Positions 63,635-64,000 of a stretch of DNA of 64,000 nt are shown here, piece by piece. This stretch comes from Shimia sp. SK013 (GTDB lineage: Bacteria; Pseudomonadota; Alphaproteobacteria; Rhodobacterales; Rhodobacteraceae), in NCBI RefSeq assembly GCF_001292625.1, contig NZ_LAJH01000009.1, forward strand, positions 496,001 to 560,000. Direction: 5' to 3'. The first letter of the stretch is position 1; every line of letters starts with the position of its first letter. The position numbers were made by a program, and so were the translations under genes. The notes beneath the pieces are model-generated. The model did no database searches, had not been told where the DNA came from, and saw only the letters and a list, made by a program, of their open reading frames with translations.

Positions 63635-64000
63635 TCAGCTCGCCGCCTGCAACTCGCGCACAGTGTATCCATAGCCACCCTGCGCCACATAAGCCGCCTC
63701 TACCTGAGTAGAATTCCGCGCAAGCGCATCGTTGCGATACGGGAACCGACCAAAGCGGCGAATGACTTCGCGGTGCGCCTTGGCGTGGAACAGGTTGCTT
63801 TCGCCACTCTCGGGCATACGCTCACAGAACAGACGAATACAGTGTTCCTGATCGCACAGGTTTTCCGAATGCATCAAAGGCATATAGAAAAACTGTCGCG
63901 CGGGTTCGGCGATCTTCAGATCCCATTTCTTGCCAATCGCTGATTTTGCGGCCGCAATGGCCTGCCTATCCGTGGAAAACGCCCTCCCGGCACCGCGGAA
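63635..64000 (-). CDS. DUF924 family protein (N-terminal part beyond the window)
   Basis: The 121 visible C-terminal residues include FFYMPLMHSENLCDQEHCIR, then HAKAHREVIRRFGRFPYRND and ALARNSTQVEAAYVAQGG, the conserved core of DUF924, a TPR-like helical family of unknown role. The frame is open to the right edge, so the start lies outside. The expected size is about 180 to 200 residues. Confidence 0.88.
   Translation of the reverse strand, partial: FRGAGRAFSTDRQAIAAAKSAIGKKWDLKIAEPARQFFYMPLMHSENLCDQEHCIRLFCERMPESGESNLFHAKAHREVIRRFGRFPYRNDALARNSTQVEAAYVAQGGYGYTVRELQAAS

Overview
The window looks like a chromosomal segment of an alphaproteobacterium of the family Rhodobacteraceae (Roseobacter group). 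The evidence is the gene content and order (pyrH-frr-uppS-cdsA-dxr-rseP-bamA-skp-fabZ-lpxA-lpxI; aroK/aroB beside xerD), the high GC with strong third-position bias, the alphaproteobacterial LexA (GAAC-N7-GAAC), CtrA (TTAA-N7-TTAAC) and FNR-type sites, and the type of surface proteins (FAS1-RTX, choice-of-anchor L/Hint). I see no rRNA, tRNA, CRISPR array, prophage or intact insertion sequence.

Layout. 1-10.8 kb (minus strand): the envelope-biogenesis and ribosome-recycling operon, running from pyrH to the truncated lpxI at the left edge, with a small unlabelled membrane peptide between rseP and bamA. 10.9-12.9 kb: miaA and an AraC-type regulator. 13.1-17.9 kb: an ABC importer of the peptide type (two permeases and a fused double ATPase) with no binding protein beside it, closed by a strong terminator shared with the convergent M20 peptidase. 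19.5-21.3 kb: a di-haem cytochrome c peroxidase with a perfect FNR-type site, and a lytic transglycosylase. 21.7-25.5 kb: ssb, pepT and a secreted FAS1-RTX protein. 25.5-30.7 kb: aroB-aroK, divergent from a small membrane peptide, a 514-residue exported protein and xerD, then a metallophosphoesterase-like gene that overlaps xerD tail to tail. 30.9-36.1 kb: an amino-acid-type binding protein, a CNNM/CorC-type membrane protein, a small protein whose ribosome binding site lies inside a long hairpin, an EamA exporter and enolase.

36.2-45.3 kb is a mix of housekeeping and unknown genes: a lipoprotein, an NTF2-like protein, an alpha/beta hydrolase, a DUF985 cupin, a fatty acid desaturase, anmK, tyrS, an SDR dehydrogenase, an HxPCxxCR protein, coaD and a CBS-pair protein. 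45.3-53.6 kb is a valine-degradation island: a LysR regulator divergent from mmsA, then a SpoIIAA-like protein and a 7TM-DISM diguanylate cyclase, then isobutyryl-CoA dehydrogenase, 3-hydroxyisobutyryl-CoA hydrolase and mmsB. Short TTTTGCAA-type repeats occur in front of both halves, and a 14-16 bp operator-like sequence is shared between the acyl-CoA dehydrogenase and the distant SDR dehydrogenase gene. 53.6-64 kb: small proteins, an XRE regulator with its own palindrome, a CtrA-site-preceded choice-of-anchor L/Hint protein, uvrA with a LexA box, a low-GC patch holding a broken VWA-type gene and an orphan secreted protein, lpdA and a partial DUF924 gene.

No single cassette here is an obvious new defence or mobile system. 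The most promising points are regulatory or structural: the two shared cis-motifs of the branched-chain catabolic genes, the sequestered ribosome binding site at 33.4 kb, the metallophosphoesterase family that lacks half of its metal ligands, and the CtrA-linked Hint protein.
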